A stretch of DNA of 64,000 nt, taken from positions 141,895-205,894 of the forward strand of contig LT984857.1 in assembly GCA_900258555.1 (NCBI GenBank), in the 5' to 3' direction. The notes under the pieces were generated by a model. It did no database searches. It worked only from the letters and a program-made list of their open reading frames with translations, and was not told the origin of the DNA. The position numbers and the translations under genes were made by a program. Below, piece after piece: positions 33,886 to 41,779 of this stretch. How positions within the stretch are numbered: position 1 is the first letter of the stretch; every line of letters starts with the position of its first letter. This DNA comes from an uncultured Desulfobacterium sp. (lineage in GTDB: Bacteria; Desulfobacterota; DSM-4660; Desulfatiglandales; Desulfatiglandaceae).

Positions 33886-34084
33886 ATCTTTCCCACCTCG
33901 ATTATTTGGAATAAAAAAAAGCGGTTATCCAGGTTGATTCCTGAAAAATAAAGGATCAGCCTGCGCAAGTCAAGTCAAAAACAGTAAAAAAATATTCGGC
34001 TTAGGCTTTCCGGGGGAGTTTACATTTTATCGGCCATGGGATATAAGGGCTCAACTCGATTCTATATATGAAGGAGCATGCCTA

Positions 34085-35170
34085 ATGAAGAGCCTGACCC
34101 ATCAAGGTGTCGAAGAACTGATCCCTTATCCACCGGGTAAACCGATAGAGGAACTGGAAAGAGAACTGGGGATCAAAAATTCCATAAAGCTGGCATCCAA
34201 TGAAAACCCCCTGGGTCCTTCACCTATGGCTGTCCGTGCGATTATGGACAGGGTGCATGGATTGCATCGCTATCCCGATGGAAGCGGTTATTATCTTAAG
34301 GAAAGGTTGGGCAGGGAGTTCGGCCTTCCCATTGAACAGATCATCCTTGGCAATGGTTCAAATGAATTGATCGAGTTGATCGTAAGGACATGCCTGACCT
34401 CGGGCGAACACGTGGTCCAGGCCTTTCCCACGTTCCTGGTCTATGAAAAGGTGGTCAAGAGTGCGGGCGCGATGATGTCGTCTGCGCCGCTGTCTGATTT
34501 CCGGATTGATCTCAATGCGGTTTATGAAAAAATCAACCCAAAGACCAAGATCATCTTCATCAACAATCCGAATAACCCTACCGGATCTGTACTAAAAAAA
34601 GATCAGTTGCTCGGGTTCTTAAGAAGAATACCTACGGATATTGTCGTGGTGCTGGACGAGGCCTACATTGAATTTGTAACTGAAGAAGACGTGGCCCAGG
34701 GTTTGGATCTTATGAAAGAATACCCCCTGCTATTTGTCTTAAGGACATTTTCAAAGCTCTATGGGCTTGCAGGTCTCAGGATAGGTTATGGATTTGCATC
34801 TGAAAGACTGATTGATTACATGAATCGGGTGAGACAACCCTTTAATGCAAACTCCCTGGCGCAGGCGGGCGCGATAGCGGCCCTGGACGATAGACAGTTC
34901 GTGGCCCGCACCTTAAAGTTGGTGCAGGAAGGTCTTCGCTTTTTATATGCGGGTCTCGATGAAATGGGTCTTCCATTCGTAAGGACCCAGACCAATTTTT
35001 TCCTGATCAAGGTTCCTCACGGCGGAAAAGAAATCTACAACAGGATGCTGAAACAGGGGGTGATTATCCGATCCATGGACAGTTATGGACTACCGGAATT
35101 TATCAGGATCAATGTGGGTCTGCCCGAGGAAAATGAGAGATTTATAAGGACATTGAAAAAGGTGCTTTAA
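34085..35170 (+). CDS. hisC: Histidinol-phosphate aminotransferase
   Basis: 361 residues. IKLASNENPLGPSPMAV (residues 35-51) is the HisC N-terminal motif. NNPNNPTGSVL, DEAYIEF and the PLP-lysine segment LRTFSKLYGLAGLRIGYG are all present. A class I/II PLP enzyme of histidine synthesis, cytoplasmic. It is followed 15 bp downstream by cmk, a linkage seen in related bacteria. Confidence 0.95.
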   Translation: MKSLTHQGVEELIPYPPGKPIEELERELGIKNSIKLASNENPLGPSPMAVRAIMDRVHGLHRYPDGSGYYLKERLGREFGLPIEQIILGNGSNELIELIVRTCLTSGEHVVQAFPTFLVYEKVVKSAGAMMSSAPLSDFRIDLNAVYEKINPKTKIIFINNPNNPTGSVLKKDQLLGFLRRIPTDIVVVLDEAYIEFVTEEDVAQGLDLMKEYPLLFVLRTFSKLYGLAGLRIGYGFASERLIDYMNRVRQPFNANSLAQAGAIAALDDRQFVARTLKLVQEGLRFLYAGLDEMGLPFVRTQTNFFLIKVPHGGKEIYNRMLKQGVIIRSMDSYGLPEFIRINVGLPEENERFIRTLKKVL

Positions 35171-35185
35171 TCATGGACAGATGCC

Positions 35186-35863
35186 GTGAACACTATCATA
35201 ACCATTGACGGTCCGGCAGGCTCCGGAAAGAGCACCTTAAGCCGTTTGCTGGCCAGAAGGCTTAATGCTGTATACCTTGATACCGGGGCAATGTACCGAG
35301 CAGTGGCGCTTGCGGCAAAAAGGCGGGCAATCCGCCTCGACGACGCAATGGGACTAAAGAACCTGTGCGGGTCCCTGAATCTTTTTTTTGATTCCAGCTT
35401 TGATCCCCCCAGGCTTTTTCTGGGCAATGAGGATGTCACACTGGCTATCAGGAGCCCTGAGATGGACATGGCCTCATCCGAGGTGTCTGCTGTAAAAGAG
35501 GTCAGGCAGGCCATGACCGGGCTTCAGAGGAAGATGGCCGAGCGTTCGGATGTGGTGGCGGAAGGAAGGGATATGGGATCGGTTGTCTTTCCCATGGCAA
35601 GGTGCAAGTTTTTCGTCACCGCATCTGCCGCAGAAAGGGCGGAAAGAAGATATAATGAAAGGCTTGGCCGAGGGGAGCCGGTTTCAAGGGAGAGGGTGGA
35701 ATCCGAGATGAGAAAAAGGGATCAGCAGGACCAGGGTCGTCAGCTTGCCCCATTAAAACCGGCAGAGGGCGCTATAATAATAGATACGACCGACCTCTCC
35801 ATAGAGCAGGTGCTAGAAGAGCTGCTGGAGCATGTCAAGACAGCCTGTCTTGAATCCCCGTAA
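35186..35863 (+). CDS. cmk: Cytidylate kinase
   Basis: 225 residues from GTG 35186 (VNTIITIDGPAGSGKSTLSR). P-loop DGPAGSGKST, YLDTGAMYRAVAL and VVAEGRDMGSVVFP with FFVTASAAERAERRYNE are specific for Cmk. It phosphorylates CMP and dCMP. It is followed by rpsA, as in many proteobacteria. Confidence 0.95.
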   Translation: MNTIITIDGPAGSGKSTLSRLLARRLNAVYLDTGAMYRAVALAAKRRAIRLDDAMGLKNLCGSLNLFFDSSFDPPRLFLGNEDVTLAIRSPEMDMASSEVSAVKEVRQAMTGLQRKMAERSDVVAEGRDMGSVVFPMARCKFFVTASAAERAERRYNERLGRGEPVSRERVESEMRKRDQQDQGRQLAPLKPAEGAIIIDTTDLSIEQVLEELLEHVKTACLESP

Positions 35864-36028
35864 CCTGTTTCAACTCTTCCCATCCCGCAGTACATCATTC
35901 AAAGATACTCTTTGTGGCCAAACATGGGCATTTTTATTAAATTATAGTTGAACTCCTATAATATTTTTGATATAAAGATTTGCTTCGGCCATTATCAATG
36001 GGAAAAAATGCAGGGGGTAATTAACTTA

Positions 36029-37900
36029 ATGGAAAAAACAAACGAGATAACCAAAGACGAAACTATTGGGACAAATAACAATAAGGCAACCTTCGATAAT
36101 ACACAGAAGTCCCCGGGCAAGGGTGCAGGCGTAACAGAATTGGCAGAGTCTTCTCAAGAAGATATTCCTGATAGTGATAACTTCATGAAATTATATGAAG
36201 AAAGCCTGAAGAGCATCCAGGAGGGGGAGGTAATCAAAGGCCAGATTGTCCAAATAGGCAAAGAACATGTCTTGGTTGATGTCGGCTACAAGTCAGAGGG
36301 GCAGATTCCCATTGGTGAGTTTATTGATCAGGAAGGCAATCTGACCGCAAAGGTTGGAGATGAGGTGGAGGTCCTTTTGGAGAGAGAGGCCGATGACGAA
36401 GGGGGCATCATCCTTTCCAAGGAAAAGGCTGCGAAGATAAAGATATGGGATGATATCAGGGAGATCTATGAAAATAACGGCGTCATTCGAGGCATAATTA
36501 CATCGCGCGTAAAGGGCGGCCTTGCGGTTGACATAGGTTTACAGGCCTTTTTGCCCGGCTCCCAGGTGGATCTCAGGCCGATCAGGGATATGGATTCCCT
36601 TGTCAACAAACAGATGGATTTCAAGATAGTTAAATATAACAAGCGCCGTGGAAATATAGTTCTGTCCAGGCGGGCACTCCTTGAGTCGGAAAGACAGGCC
36701 CTGAGAGAAAAGACTTTGGGATCCCTTGAGGAGGGCACGGTCTTAAAGGGTGTGGTCAAAAATATTACCGATTACGGCCTGTTCATTGACCTTGGGGGCA
36801 TCGACGGCCTTGTGCACATTACCGATATGTCCTGGGGGAGGGTCGGACATCCGTCTGAGCTCCATCAGATCGGTGATGAGATCACTGTCAAGATCCTCAG
36901 TTTTGACAGGGACAGGGAGAGGGTATCTCTCGGCATAAAACAACTGGCTTCGGACCCCTGGACGGACGCTGAGTCAAAATTTCCGGTAGGGCAAAAGGTA
37001 AGGGGCCGTATTGTCAGTCTGACCGATTACGGGGCATTTGTAGAGGTGGAAGAAGGAGTGGAAGGCCTGATCCATGTCTCCGAGATGTCGTGGACGAGAA
37101 AGATCAGGCACCCATCACAGATCGTAAGCGTTGGTGATGTGATAGAGGCAATGGTGCTGAATCTCGATGTGGCAAAGAAAAGGATCTCCCTGGGTCTTAA
37201 ACAAGTGGAGCCCAATCCGTGGGATATAATTGCAGAGAAATACCCTGTGGGGACCATAATCGAGGGAAAGATAAAGAACATAACCGACTTCGGAATATTT
37301 ATCGGCATTGATGAAGGGATAGACGGTCTTGTCCACATATCCGACATCTCCTGGACCACCAGGATAAAACATCCCTCAGAGGTATATAAAAAGGGCCAGG
37401 AAGTCCAGGCCGTGGTATTGAATATTGATAAGGAAAACGAGAGATTTTCTCTCGGCATCAAGCAGTTGGCGACAGACCCCTGGGATGAAATCCCGGAAAG
37501 ATACAAGCCCGGCACCAGGATAACCGGCACAGTGACAAATGTGACTGATTTCGGCATCTTTGTTGAAATCGAGGAAGGCATAGAAGGCCTTGTCCATATC
37601 TCTGAGATATCTACAGACAGACGCGGCAATCCTTTGGCCCAGTTTCAGGTGGACGATGTTATACAAGCCAAGGTATTAAATGTCTCACGCAAGGATAAGA
37701 AAATAGGCCTTTCCATCCGAAAACTCGATGAGGTCAGTGAAAAGGATATCTACAGAAGCTATCTTGATAATCCGCAAGAGGCCACATCCAACCTCGGCAC
37801 CCTTTTAAGAGAGGAGATGCTGCATCTGGAGCAGCAGCAAAAGGCCTTGGCCGAGGAACAGGAGCCTAAGGAGGAGGGATCTGAGGACAATCCCTCTTAA
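36029..37900 (+). CDS. rpsA: 30S ribosomal protein S1
   Basis: 623 residues from ATG 36029 (MEKTNEITKDE); in-frame ATGs at 36008 and farther up are alternatives. Six S1 RNA-binding domains: GEVIKGQIVQIGKEHVLVDV; GVIRGIITSRVKGGLAVDIG; GTVLKGVVKNITDYGLFIDL; GQKVRGRIVSLTDYGAFVEV; GTIIEGKIKNITDFGIFIGI; GTRITGTVTNVTDFGIFVEI. The first two are the divergent ribosome-anchoring domains. It helps mRNA bind the 30S subunit. An acidic leader and tail flank the domains; length is slightly above E. coli S1. Confidence 0.96.
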   Translation: MEKTNEITKDETIGTNNNKATFDNTQKSPGKGAGVTELAESSQEDIPDSDNFMKLYEESLKSIQEGEVIKGQIVQIGKEHVLVDVGYKSEGQIPIGEFIDQEGNLTAKVGDEVEVLLEREADDEGGIILSKEKAAKIKIWDDIREIYENNGVIRGIITSRVKGGLAVDIGLQAFLPGSQVDLRPIRDMDSLVNKQMDFKIVKYNKRRGNIVLSRRALLESERQALREKTLGSLEEGTVLKGVVKNITDYGLFIDLGGIDGLVHITDMSWGRVGHPSELHQIGDEITVKILSFDRDRERVSLGIKQLASDPWTDAESKFPVGQKVRGRIVSLTDYGAFVEVEEGVEGLIHVSEMSWTRKIRHPSQIVSVGDVIEAMVLNLDVAKKRISLGLKQVEPNPWDIIAEKYPVGTIIEGKIKNITDFGIFIGIDEGIDGLVHISDISWTTRIKHPSEVYKKGQEVQAVVLNIDKENERFSLGIKQLATDPWDEIPERYKPGTRITGTVTNVTDFGIFVEIEEGIEGLVHISEISTDRRGNPLAQFQVDDVIQAKVLNVSRKDKKIGLSIRKLDEVSEKDIYRSYLDNPQEATSNLGTLLREEMLHLEQQQKALAEEQEPKEEGSEDNPS

Positions 37901-37954
37901 TGGGGTTTTTTACGGCCTGACGTAACGTATGGGCTGTATTTTTACGACCGTAAT

Positions 37955-38845
37955 ATGGCAGACAAAAAGCACCCTATCCTGACAGCAGTGGTCATACTTT
38001 TGGCCATTGGCCTGTTTTTGTGCATTTCCATGTTCATTGTCATTAAGATGGTGGACCCTGCCTCGAAATTAACCTTTTCAGACAAGATAGGAGTTATCCC
38101 TGTTGACGGTGCAATCCTTGACTCCCGCTTGATGTTGGATCAACTGGTCGCCTTCAGGGAAGACAACAATATCAAGGCGATTATCATACGCATAAACTCA
38201 CCAGGAGGCGCTGTAGGCCCCAGCCAGGAGCTATACCGGGAAATCCAGAAGACTATACAGACCAAGAAGGTGGTTGCGTCTCTTGGGGGGGTAGCTGCAT
38301 CGGGAGGCTATTATATAGCCTCGGCCGCCGACAAGATCGTCGCAAACCCCGGTACACTCACAGGCAGTATCGGCGTAGTGATGGAATTTTTCAGGTTCGA
38401 GGATCTCTTAAACAAGATCGGCGTCAGGCTTGAGGTACTCAAGAGTGGGGAATTCAAGGACATCGGATCTCCCCACAGGGAGCTTACCGACAGGGACAGG
38501 GAAATCATCTCAGGCATTATTGCAGACATCCAAAACCAGTTTGTTCAGGCTGTAGCCAGCGGCAGGAATCTGCCTGTTGAAAAAGTAAACGAGATCGCCG
38601 ACGGCAGGGTCTTTTCTGGATCAAAGGCCAAAGAGTTGGATCTGGTGGACGTCTTGGGTAATTTCAATGATGCAGTAAATCTCGCAAAGGAAATTGCAGG
38701 CATCAAGGGGGATGCAATACTTGTCTATCCCAAAAAAAGCAGGCTGGAGATATGGGAGTCTTTTGTTGATGGGACCACACAGTCTGTTGCCCGTGCGCTT
38801 CAGGCCATCAAACCAAGGCTTGCATATGAATGGTGCGGTTATTAA
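37955..38845 (+). CDS. sppA: Signal peptide peptidase SppA, short form
   Basis: 296 residues. An N-terminal membrane anchor (ILTAVVILLAIGLFLCISMF) is followed by the ClpP-like serine protease fold. RINSPGGAVGPSQELYREI, catalytic Ser in GGVAASGGYYIASAADKIVA and catalytic Lys in LKSGEFKDIGSP are visible. It degrades cleaved signal peptides in the membrane. The length is the single-domain (Gram-positive-like) form. Convergent with and overlapping yciO by 4 bp. Confidence 0.94.
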   Translation: MADKKHPILTAVVILLAIGLFLCISMFIVIKMVDPASKLTFSDKIGVIPVDGAILDSRLMLDQLVAFREDNNIKAIIIRINSPGGAVGPSQELYREIQKTIQTKKVVASLGGVAASGGYYIASAADKIVANPGTLTGSIGVVMEFFRFEDLLNKIGVRLEVLKSGEFKDIGSPHRELTDRDREIISGIIADIQNQFVQAVASGRNLPVEKVNEIADGRVFSGSKAKELDLVDVLGNFNDAVNLAKEIAGIKGDAILVYPKKSRLEIWESFVDGTTQSVARALQAIKPRLAYEWCGY

Positions 38846-39483
38846 CTGACCTGATGGGTAAAGAAACTCACGTCCCCTTTTCCTTCTCTGATGACCTCAG
38901 GCGCATCGTCAATCAAAGAAACCACACTGGAAGGAACAGGAAAAAGCGTACCTCCGTCAATTACAATGTCAATCTGCGATTCATACGCCTCTTTAATGGA
39001 TTGAGGGTCATCGTAGCCCGCGCTGGTGCTTATGATGGGGCGTCCCAATGTCTGGACGATGGCCAGACAGATATTATTATCCGGCACCCTGATGCCCACG
39101 GTCTTACGCTTGGTCAGCATGATCTTCGGTACAAGGGTAGTCCCTTCCAGGACAAAGGTGTAAGGACCGGGCAAGAGCCTTTTCATTGTCTTGTACGCAT
39201 AATTTGACACAATGGCGTAACGGCTGATCTCTTTCAGACTGTCACATATAAAGGAAAAGGGTTGCTTAAGGGGCCGGTTTTTCAACCTGTATATGAGCTG
39301 TATGGCCTTTTTGTTGTAAAGGTCGCATCCGATTCCATAAAACGTGTCCGTAGGATATGCTATTATCCCTCCATTTTCCAGCACCTCACTGACGCGTTTT
39401 ATCAGACGCTGTTGCGGGTTGTCAGGATTGATGGAAAGTAAAACAGTCTTTTTGCTTTCGCCCATTGAACCGAGTTTGACCAT
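38842..39483 (-). CDS. yciO: YciO-type Sua5/YrdC-family protein
   Basis: 213 residues. GGIIAYPTDTFYGIGCDLYN, RLKNRPLKQPFSFICDSLKE and LLPGPYTFVLEGTTLVPKIM with RKTVGIRVPDNNICLAIVQT are the YrdC fold. The binding motif reads PIISTSAGYD instead of the TSAN of TsaC/Sua5, and the overall sequence is closer to YciO. RNA binding and possibly threonylcarbamoyl-AMP chemistry are expected, but the dedicated tRNA t6A role of TsaC should not be assumed. Divergent from the prepilin peptidase gene by 23 bp. Confidence 0.85.
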   Translation of the reverse strand: MVKLGSMGESKKTVLLSINPDNPQQRLIKRVSEVLENGGIIAYPTDTFYGIGCDLYNKKAIQLIYRLKNRPLKQPFSFICDSLKEISRYAIVSNYAYKTMKRLLPGPYTFVLEGTTLVPKIMLTKRKTVGIRVPDNNICLAIVQTLGRPIISTSAGYDDPQSIKEAYESQIDIVIDGGTLFPVPSSVVSLIDDAPEVIREGKGDVSFFTHQVS

Positions 39484-39506
39484 TTTATTAAACAGGGACC
39501 ATTTAC

Positions 39507-40283
39507 ATGGACATTCAATCGCTTATGGTTGTCTATTCCGCCCTTATAGGGCTTGCCTTGGGGAGTTTCGTTAATGTATGCATCTACAGGATTCCCTTAA
39601 AAAGATCCATCATCAGCCCGCCCTCCAGTTGCCCCCATTGCGGAAACAGGGTCAGATTCTATGACAATATCCCCTTAATAAGCTACATCCTGCTCCGGGG
39701 CAAGTGTAGATACTGCCGCACTCCCCTTGCATGGCACTACCCGGCAGTGGAGGCCATGATCGGATTATTGAGTCTATCCCTTTTTATCAGATATGGCGTG
39801 AGTTATCAATATTTACTCTGGCTTTTGTTCACATCAGTCTTAGTGGCCATCACCTTTATTGATTTACACCACCAGATTATCCCGGACGTGATCTCTCTGC
39901 CCGGGATTATTGCGGGACTGGCCGCCTCTCTTGCGCCGGGGGCTGCCGTCATGTGGCATGAGGCCATTATCGGGATCATTGCGGGCGGGGGATGTCTCTA
40001 CCTGGTTGCAGTTATATACCAGCGTTTAACAGGCAGGGATGGAATGGGCGGCGGAGACATAAAGCTCCTGGCCATGATAGGCGCATGGATGGGATGGAGG
40101 TCTCTGCCGATTATAATTTTCTTGTCTTCTTTGGTGGGCGCTGTTATCGGGCTTTGTTTCCTGCTGGCCTCAGGCAAGGGATTGAGGGTCAGGATCCCCT
40201 TTGGCCCTTTCCTGTCGCTGGCTGCCCTTGTCTACCTGTTCTTCGGCCCTGAGATTTTAAATTGGTATTACAAGTTGCTATAG
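39507..40283 (+). CDS. pilD: Prepilin peptidase / N-methyltransferase
   Basis: 258 residues, about eight membrane segments. CPHCGNRVRFYDNIPLISYI and CRYC form the zinc-binding loop of the methyltransferase domain. The two catalytic Asp regions are FIDLHHQIIPD and GRDGMGGGDIKLLAMIGAWM (GxGD family). It cleaves and methylates type IV pilins and pseudopilins at the inner membrane. No pilin genes are in this window. Confidence 0.94.
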   Translation: MDIQSLMVVYSALIGLALGSFVNVCIYRIPLKRSIISPPSSCPHCGNRVRFYDNIPLISYILLRGKCRYCRTPLAWHYPAVEAMIGLLSLSLFIRYGVSYQYLLWLLFTSVLVAITFIDLHHQIIPDVISLPGIIAGLAASLAPGAAVMWHEAIIGIIAGGGCLYLVAVIYQRLTGRDGMGGGDIKLLAMIGAWMGWRSLPIIIFLSSLVGAVIGLCFLLASGKGLRVRIPFGPFLSLAALVYLFFGPEILNWYYKLL

Positions 40284-40371
40284 ATTGTAAGACAATGTCA
40301 TGAACTTAACGACTCTTAATAAGCAAAGGAAACCGGATTTGCCGTAGTGAAAGAAATATTTTGGACCGCAG

Positions 40372-40461
40372 AATATCGAACAAGGAAGGTTGAATGTCGA
40401 AATAATGAATCGCCATTTTTCTTATACTTACTCCTTAATTCGTAATTCCTTGTTCGATATT
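40372..40461. repeat. Inverted repeat AATATCGAACAAGGAA between pilD and arfB
   Basis: AATATCGAACAAGGAA (40372-40387) is perfectly repeated in inverse at 40446-40461, with a 58-nt AT-rich loop; short TCGAA/ATTCG pieces recur inside. No gene is present in 40284-40528. It looks like a dispersed intergenic repeat able to form a long hairpin. Confidence 0.75.
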
Positions 40462-40528
40462 GGATATTCTTTTAAGTTAATGACATTGGACTGTAAGAGG
40501 TTGATATCGCCTTAGCCGGCCTGAATAT

Positions 40529-40954
40529 ATGATCTACATAAATGACAATATCTCCATAGACGAGCGTGAAATATATGAAGACTTTATACACGCCTCAGGT
40601 CCGGGCGGTCAGAACGTCAACAAGGTCTCCACTGCCGTGCAACTGCGCTTTCATGTATTGGACTCCCCTTCCCTCACCGATGATGTTCGCAGCCGTCTCA
40701 TCCGCATTGCAGGCAAAAGGATAAGCCAGGAAGGGTTTCTTATAATCGAGGCCAGAAGGTTTCGCACCCAAAACCGCAACCGTCTGGACGCCCTTGAGAG
40801 ACTTATTGCACTGATCCGCAGGGCTGCCGAGCCCCCCAAGAAAAGATACCCCACCAAACCCACCCGCTCATCTAAGATGCACAGGATGGATGAAAAACGC
40901 AGGCGCGGCGAGACAAAACGTCTGCGCCATATTGCTTGCTTACCAGAGGACTGA
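40529..40954 (+). CDS. arfB: Alternative ribosome-rescue factor ArfB (YaeJ)
   Basis: 141 residues. HASGPGGQNVNKVSTAVQLR has the GGQ motif at residues 26-28, as in class I release factors. The basic C-terminal tail (PPKKRYPTKPTRSSK and DEKRRRGETKRLRH) is the part that reads the empty mRNA channel. It hydrolyses peptidyl-tRNA on stalled ribosomes. No class I codon-recognition domain, consistent with ArfB. Confidence 0.94.
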   Translation: MIYINDNISIDEREIYEDFIHASGPGGQNVNKVSTAVQLRFHVLDSPSLTDDVRSRLIRIAGKRISQEGFLIIEARRFRTQNRNRLDALERLIALIRRAAEPPKKRYPTKPTRSSKMHRMDEKRRRGETKRLRHIACLPED

Positions 40955-41077
40955 TGGCATGATACGGGTATATTAGAACCCTACGGTCTTTTTGCCTTGA
41001 CAAAAAAGGCGTTAATGGAATAAGTACGCTCAAAATCATGTATTATTAATTACTAAACAATGTAGAGGCTTGATTAT

Positions 41078-41758
41078 ATGAAAAATTCAGCCGAAAAACC
41101 ATCGAGCATAGTGGTTGCGGCCTTTCCTGCATTGGGAAGATATGTTTCAAAAGGGGGTTGGCTATGCTTCCTTGCAGGCTTTGTCGGCGCGTTGTTTTTG
41201 GGATGGTATGTCTTTCCTAAGCTGCTATACTCCAGTCAGCCCCAGCCCTTTAATTTCAGTCATAAGGTGCATCTTGAAGAGGCGGATGACCCGGAAGATG
41301 TGGAAAGCTGCTTAAACTGCCATGCCTTTCGCGATGACGGGACCTTTGTGGGTATCCCCAGGCTTGACAAGTGCAAGGAGTGCCATGAAGATCCTGAATC
41401 CCCACTGGGTGATTCAGACGATGAGGCGACCTTTTTGACTAATTACATGGCAGAGAAAAAAGAGGTCCCCTGGCTTTCCTACTCCAGACAACCGGACTGT
41501 GTCTACTTTTCTCACGCAGCCCATGTCAAGATGGGAGAGATTGAGTGCAAGACCTGCCACGGCCCTCACGGTGGATCAGAAGTTTTACCGCTATACAGGG
41601 AAAATCGCATAAGCGGCTATCCCATAGGCATATGGGGGGAAAGGATCTCCGGACTTAAGACAAACACATGGGACCGCATGAAGATGGATGACTGTGCGGA
41701 GTGTCATACTGAAAAGGGTCATGAAGAAAATAACGCCTGTTTCGTCTGTCATAAGTAG
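41078..41758 (+). CDS. qrcA: Qrc complex multihaem cytochrome c subunit
   Basis: 226 residues. N-terminal membrane anchor (LCFLAGFVGALFLGWYVFPK, residues 29-48). Five CxxCH haem sites start at C78, C99, C157, C206 and C221. Known QrcA is described as hexahaem. A lone Cys141 in QPDCVYFSHAAHV could attach a sixth haem through one thioether, which is speculation. FNFSHKVHL supplies distal His ligands. It faces the periplasm and accepts electrons from type I cytochrome c3 in studied sulfate reducers. First gene of qrcABCD, 21 bp before qrcB. Confidence 0.93.
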   Translation: MKNSAEKPSSIVVAAFPALGRYVSKGGWLCFLAGFVGALFLGWYVFPKLLYSSQPQPFNFSHKVHLEEADDPEDVESCLNCHAFRDDGTFVGIPRLDKCKECHEDPESPLGDSDDEATFLTNYMAEKKEVPWLSYSRQPDCVYFSHAAHVKMGEIECKTCHGPHGGSEVLPLYRENRISGYPIGIWGERISGLKTNTWDRMKMDDCAECHTEKGHEENNACFVCHK

Positions 41759-41779
41759 GGGACTATAGAGGATTAGATC

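Noticed and set aside
40997..41030. TTGACA with 17-bp spacing before qrcA, a possible promoter
   Set aside because: The -10 (ATAAGT) fits poorly, so no promoter was called.
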